64,000 nucleotides of DNA, taken from Flavobacterium sp. MK4S-17. Lineage in GTDB: Bacteria > Bacteroidota > Bacteroidia > Flavobacteriales > Flavobacteriaceae. Below are positions 60,344 through 64,000 of this stretch, piece by piece; positions within the stretch are counted from its first letter, which is position 1, and every line of letters begins with the position of its first letter. The notes under the pieces are model-generated. The model was not told the DNA's origin, did no database searches, and worked only from the letters and a program-made list of their open reading frames with translations. The stretch covers positions 215,916 to 279,915 of the forward strand of contig NZ_WWEP01000001.1 of assembly GCF_009848495.1 (NCBI RefSeq), read 5' to 3'. The position numbers and the translations under genes are program-made.

Positions 60344-62207
60344 ATGAGAACAAAATTATTTTTCCTGGTTTTGGGGTTGTTTATCCTGACAGGATGCTCA
60401 TTAACGAAAGATGCCGCTCAGCTTATGGAAAATAACCAGGATGAGGCCGACAGCAAAGCACCGCAAAATGTGGGTGTAACCGAACTTACTAATAACTATG
60501 TGGTTGAATATGATTTTAAACAGGGATTGTATAAAAAAAATAATATTAATCCTAAAGTAGATAATCCTGTTGTATATAAAATAAGCAATATAAACAGGTA
60601 TGCTTATGAAATTAAGGTTAAACTAAAAGACTCGGTATTAGCCTACTCCTACTCATTTAACGACTTGCCCGAAATTTCAAAAAAGGAAGAGCCAAAACAG
60701 GTAGATGACGAAAAAAATATACCTGATACTTCACCTGCAAAAATTGAAGAATCGGATATAGCCAATACCGAAAAAATAGGAAAAGGTGATTTGGTTAAGA
60801 TTTTTAATGACATACTGCAGGCACCTGCATATAGTAAACAAAATAATAGCATATGAAGATGAAATAAATGAATTAAATAAAAAAATAGGCAGTATAATAA
60901 ACAATATAAAGGATTCTTTAAATAATGAGGTGTTGCTAACAATACAAAAACATGATAAAATAGGAAAAAATATTTATGAATCTTTACCTGTAAAGTATGA
61001 AATACAACATTACAATTCATTATTAGAAGACATTGCTTTAAAGCAGGAGGCTGCCAAGAATCTAAAAAAAGAGTTGCAGCAAATAAAGAACACAGAATCA
61101 TACCTGGTACAGTACACGGAAGATCTTGAAAAATTGCAGAGGATATTCAGCAATTTCAGGAAGACCTACAGGTCACTAAATAAAATTACACAGTATAACA
61201 ATTTTATATTTGATGTAACAAATGATCCACAAATAAATACTATTGATAAATTCAATAAACACTCTAAGTTAAAATGCGACAGCATATTTAATGAGATAGG
61301 GGCTTTAAGGAAAGATGTATCCGATTTTAAAACATTATACTATGATTTTACTTTACAGTATGAAAAATTAAAGAATAACTACAAGCTCAATTCCGTTTTA
61401 AAAGAAGCAGGGACAGAGAAGTTTTATGAATATGCCGATGGGCTTAAAACACGTGCAGAGAATATGAACAGGAATTTTGATGGAAACCAACTCCAAAAAG
61501 ACCTTAATGCTATTTATGTGGCAATTAAATCCATGTATGATGAAGACACCTATAACTGGGTTTCAGCACCATTTGTGCCCACTGGTGATGTAGTTATTTT
61601 TGAGGTTGACCTGAAGAAAAAAGAACCTACTACCAAAAAAATATTTAATGAGCGTAAATTTGTACATCGCGAGTTTACATACGGTGGCACCCGGATAGAT
61701 TTTGGCCTTGGCCTTGCAGCAAGCTATTTCGATAACACCCCGGTATATGAGCTATCTGTAGAAGATAGCGGAGTACCTGCAGGTGGCGCAGATTCAGGCA
61801 ACACTTCAGTGATACGCATTAAAAGAAAATCAAATGAACTTATTGTACCATCGTTAGTTGGAATGGCTACAATGTCTTACAGGAGTTCGCATTATATTAC
61901 ATTTGGCGCAAGTGCAGGCCTTGGTATTGATGTGGTTAATGGTAAAATTCAGCTTAGCAATTTTTTTGCCGGGCCCAGTGTTATATTTGGCAGGTATGAA
62001 AGGCTGGTATTAACAGCAGGTGCATCTTTCAGGAATGTTGGCAGGCTCAAATCCGGCTACAAAGAAAACAGTATAGTAAGTGGCAATGGCAGTGATATTG
62101 ACAGCTTTATTTCCGACAGGTATAAACTAGGTGTTTTTATGGCACTAACCTTTAACCTTACCAAAGGGATTAAACAAAATATTAAAAGTGTAAAATCAAT
62201 GCTATAG
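60344..62207 (+). pseudogene. Lipoprotein gene split by a frameshift (two frames)
   Basis: Frame 1 (60344-60856): 170 aa with lipobox LTGC (about residue 18) and a Lys/Glu-rich middle; it ends ...QAPAYSKQNNSI. Frame 2, open from 60786 to 62207, has no signal of its own and becomes protein-like from IIAYEDEINELNKKIG; it continues with long coiled-coil helices and a C-terminal barrel-like part (GATFGASAGLGIDVVNG-type, LVLTAGASFRNVGRL). Removing one A from the A4 run at about 60840-60843 gives SKQIIAYEDEINE and one protein of about 620 aa. So either a real lesion or a sequencing error. Confidence 0.7.
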
Positions 62208-62226
62208 CAATTTTTAAGCAGCCTAT

Positions 62227-62258
62227 AAAGCTCCATTAAATATGGAGCTTTTTTATTA
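62227..62258 (+). terminator. Terminator
   Basis: AAAGCTCCAT (62227-62236) / ATGGAGCTTT (62242-62251), five-base loop, T-rich tail. Confidence 0.8.
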
Positions 62259-62288
62259 TTACTGTAAAAGGCGTACAATTAATTTTCT

Positions 62289-62296
62289 TACTTTTG
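62289..62296 (+). promoter_or_regulatory. -7 box for tpx
   Basis: TACTTTTG, exact TAnnTTTG match, 20 bases before the ATG at 62317. Confidence 0.5.
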
Positions 62297-62316
62297 CTGT
62301 TTAAAGAACTAATAAA

Positions 62317-62817
62317 ATGGCTGAAATAACATTAAAAGGCAATCCTGTAAAAACTATTGGCGAGCTTCCTGAAAAAGGTACTGCTGCGCCTGGTTTTACG
62401 TTAGTTAAAACTGATTTATCTACCGCTTCGCTTGAAGATTTTAAAGGCAGCAGGCTGGTACTAAATATCTTTCCCAGTGTTGATACGGGAACGTGTGCTG
62501 CATCGGTAAGAAAGTTTAATGAAAAGGCTGCAGGGCTGGAAAACACAAAAGTTTTATGTATATCCCGCGACCTTCCTTTTGCCCAAAACCGCTTTTGTGG
62601 TGCTGAGGGCATCGAAAATGTAATTTCACTTTCTGACTTCAGGGATGGAAGCTTTGGCAGCAACTACGGCCTCACTATTGCAAACGGGCCATTACAGGGC
62701 CTTCATTCACGTGCAGTAGTGGTTGTAAATGAAAATGGCGAAGTAATATACACACAACAGGTTAGCGAAATAGCTGATGAGCCTGATTATGAAAAAGCCA
62801 TAGCAGCTTTACAGTAA
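62317..62817 (+). CDS. tpx: Thiol peroxidase
   Basis: 166 aa, usual Tpx size. NIFPSVDTGTCAASVRKFNEKA holds the peroxidatic Cys (about residue 60) and the resolving Cys is in SRDLPFAQNRFCGAEGI (about residue 93), with the Tpx-specific DLPFAQ. Reduces peroxides with thioredoxin. First gene of tpx-dgk-ftsK; the next gene starts 4 bases on. Confidence 0.95.
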   Translation: MAEITLKGNPVKTIGELPEKGTAAPGFTLVKTDLSTASLEDFKGSRLVLNIFPSVDTGTCAASVRKFNEKAAGLENTKVLCISRDLPFAQNRFCGAEGIENVISLSDFRDGSFGSNYGLTIANGPLQGLHSRAVVVVNENGEVIYTQQVSEIADEPDYEKAIAALQ

Positions 62818-62821
62818 TTTA

Positions 62822-63199
62822 ATGAAAGATAACAGATTTGTAAGCGGAAGGATGAAAAGCATGGTGTATGCTTTTCAGGGAGCCTTTAAGCTGATAACTA
62901 CCGAGCATAGTGTAATGGTTCAGTTCTTTATAGGGATACTGGTTACCATTGCCGGATTTTATTTTAAAATTACCGCTACCGAATGGATGCTGCAAATTCT
63001 TGCGATAGGCCTGGTATTAGGTATTGAAGGCCTTAATACAGCAGTAGAGAAAATAGCCGATTTTATACACCCTCAATACCATGAGCGCATAGGCTTTATT
63101 AAAGATATAGCTGCGGGTGCAGTATTTTTTGCCGCGATGGCGGCTTTATGCATAGGGGCAATTATATATTATCCTAAAATTGTTTTAGCAATTCATTAA
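62822..63199 (+). CDS. dgkA: Diacylglycerol/undecaprenol kinase family protein
   Basis: 125 aa with three membrane helices. RMKSMVYAFQGAFKLITTEHSVMVQF and GIEGLNTAVEKIADFIHPQYHERIGFIKDIAAGAVF are the DgkA-family signature (Glu, Asn and Lys of the active site). Phosphorylates undecaprenol or diacylglycerol at the inner membrane. Follows tpx after 4 bases. Confidence 0.9.
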   Translation: MKDNRFVSGRMKSMVYAFQGAFKLITTEHSVMVQFFIGILVTIAGFYFKITATEWMLQILAIGLVLGIEGLNTAVEKIADFIHPQYHERIGFIKDIAAGAVFFAAMAALCIGAIIYYPKIVLAIH

Positions 63200-63227
63200 T
63201 TTTACCTTAAACATGATTTTGTATTAA

Positions 63228-64000
63228 ATGGCAAAAAGCACGAAAAAGGAAAACAAAACCAAAACTACCCCACAGGATGGGGAGGTGAAAAAAAAGCGCG
63301 GACTGTCCCGCAGGCATAAAGTATTGCTGGGCATATTGTGTTTCCTCTTTGCCCTGGCCATGCTCCTGTCATTTATTTCCTACTTTCTCTATGGTGATTT
63401 TGACCAGAGCGAAGTTTCTGCATTTGGCAGCCGTGAGGAAAAAGTATATAACTGGCTGGGCAAGTTTGGCGCATCACTGGCGCATTTTTTCCTGTACAGG
63501 GGCTTTGGCGTTGCTTCATTTATTTTGATACGCTTTTTCTTTTTATCAGGAGCCTACTTCGTGCTTGACTTACCGCTTAAAAAACTGAAGAAAACACTTT
63601 TCTGGGATTTATTCCTGATCATAATTGTATCTGTACTTTGTGGTTTTTTCAATCCGTACCTGCCGGAGCTTGGTGGTGTAATAGGTTATGAAATAAACCT
63701 GTTCATGCAGGATTATTTAGGCAAGGCAGGCACATTACTTGTGTTGATTTTCGGTTTATTTATATTCCTGCTTTTCAGGATAAAGATATCGCCTGATGCC
63801 ATTAAAAACTTTTTCGAGAAAAAACAGCAGGAAAGAAAAGAAAAAGCAGAAGCCGCAGCGGCTGCGGCTGAAGCGAATGCCAATGACGCAGCTATTATTA
63901 CCTCCCCTATCACCCGGCCTGTAAATGATGATACTGATAATGAAAAGGATGTGTTTGCTGATGAGGAAGACGATAACTGGCAAAATATTGAATTAAAACA
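63228..64000 (+). CDS. ftsK: DNA translocase FtsK, N-terminal part (cut by window edge)
   Basis: From the ATG at 63228 the frame gives 257 complete codons with no stop before the edge. A basic N-terminus (MAKSTKKENKTKTT), then four membrane helices (KVLLGILCFLFALAMLLSFIS, FLYRGFGVASFILIRFFF, LFWDLFLIIIVSVLCGFF, LVLIFGLFIFLLF), then a Lys/Glu- and Ala-rich linker (KAEAAAAAAEANAN) that leads to the motor domain beyond the window. FtsK anchors at the division septum and pumps DNA. Order tpx-dgk-ftsK is common in flavobacteria. Confidence 0.88.
   Translation, partial: MAKSTKKENKTKTTPQDGEVKKKRGLSRRHKVLLGILCFLFALAMLLSFISYFLYGDFDQSEVSAFGSREEKVYNWLGKFGASLAHFFLYRGFGVASFILIRFFFLSGAYFVLDLPLKKLKKTLFWDLFLIIIVSVLCGFFNPYLPELGGVIGYEINLFMQDYLGKAGTLLVLIFGLFIFLLFRIKISPDAIKNFFEKKQQERKEKAEAAAAAAEANANDAAIITSPITRPVNDDTDNEKDVFADEEDDNWQNIELK

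Noticed and set aside
60786..62207. Separate 473-aa gene starting GTG at 60786
   Set aside because: The first 18 residues (IWLRFLMTYCRHLHIVNK) are not protein-like and the chain has no export signal although its C-terminus looks like an envelope protein; one-base correction fuses it to the lipoprotein signal upstream.
63841..63870. Alanine-codon run in ftsK as a repeat-expansion site
   Set aside because: Short Ala-rich linkers are common in FtsK proteins and the codons are mixed, so it is not a simple repeat.
1..64000. tRNA or rRNA genes, CRISPR arrays, insertion sequences, integrases, phage genes
   Set aside because: I looked for conserved tRNA arms, direct-repeat arrays and transposase motifs in the gaps and found none; most gaps are under 160 bases and hold terminators or promoters.

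Overview
The window is a low-GC stretch of a Bacteroidota chromosome, most likely from the family Flavobacteriaceae (Flavobacterium or a close relative). The evidence is threefold. Three secreted proteins end in type IX secretion (T9SS type A) C-terminal domains. Several gene neighbourhoods are ones I associate with flavobacteria (acyl-CoA reductase/serC/serA; DUF4294 with an M42 peptidase; rlmD with DUF6452 and DUF6048; tpx/dgk/ftsK; peroxiredoxin/thioredoxin/DUF6952). Many genes have the Bacteroidota -7 promoter box TAnnTTTG upstream and little Shine-Dalgarno signal. I see no rRNA, tRNA, CRISPR array, insertion sequence, prophage or integrase; it reads as ordinary chromosomal core and shell genome.

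Layout. 1-2.2 kb: topoisomerase IV (parC cut by the left edge, parE). 2.3-5.2 kb: a transglutaminase-like exported protein, a DUF2459 protein, an FMN reductase and a small AAA NTPase. 5.2-7.0 kb: ychF and a small exported protein. 7.0-11.5 kb: ferredoxin, LuxC-type acyl-CoA reductase, serC, serA and two small conserved proteins. 11.6-15.5 kb: msrA, a LolD-type ABC ATPase, a polytopic membrane protein and a TIGR02757 protein. 15.5-24.3 kb: a nested hairpin element, then mostly exported proteins, three of them with T9SS domains. 24.3-26.6 kb: a DoxD-DoxA fusion, a small conserved protein and a decayed gene. 26.8-35.5 kb: a complete kdp potassium-uptake operon (kdpF, A, B, C, a porin, a KdpD-type sensor and a separate histidine kinase). 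35.5-43.8 kb: dsbD-like, tilS, pabB, lpd, a carboxylesterase and an Lrp regulator divergent from a methionine gamma-lyase-type enzyme. 45-50 kb: a HEAT-like protein, a QueC-like PP-loop protein, an OmpW protein, a cysteine desulfurase and a duplicated-domain lipoprotein. 50-54.5 kb: Smr, DUF5362, rocD, a WYL regulator, OsmC and DUF1697. 54.5-58.8 kb: rlmD, DUF6452, DUF6048 and an NhaC antiporter. 59-60.2 kb: a peroxiredoxin-thioredoxin redox operon. 60.3-62.2 kb: one lipoprotein gene that appears split by a frameshift. 62.3-64 kb: tpx, diacylglycerol kinase and ftsK (cut by the right edge).

How the genes work together. The clearest systems are potassium import by Kdp with its own outer-membrane porin and a sensor split over two genes; serine biosynthesis (serA, serC) beside an orphan fatty-acyl reductase; peroxide and disulfide handling (Prx, Trx, Tpx, OsmC, MsrA, DsbD); and folate/tRNA housekeeping (pabB, tilS). 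The strongest oddities are the split KdpD without KdpE, two apparently broken genes (25978-26603 and 60344-62207), the nested inverted-repeat element at 15472-15587, face-to-face -7 boxes at 7443-7460, and an orphan QueC-like ATPase at 45905. I did not find a clearly new multi-gene system; the best candidate for unexplained biology is the HEAT-like/QueC-like pair.
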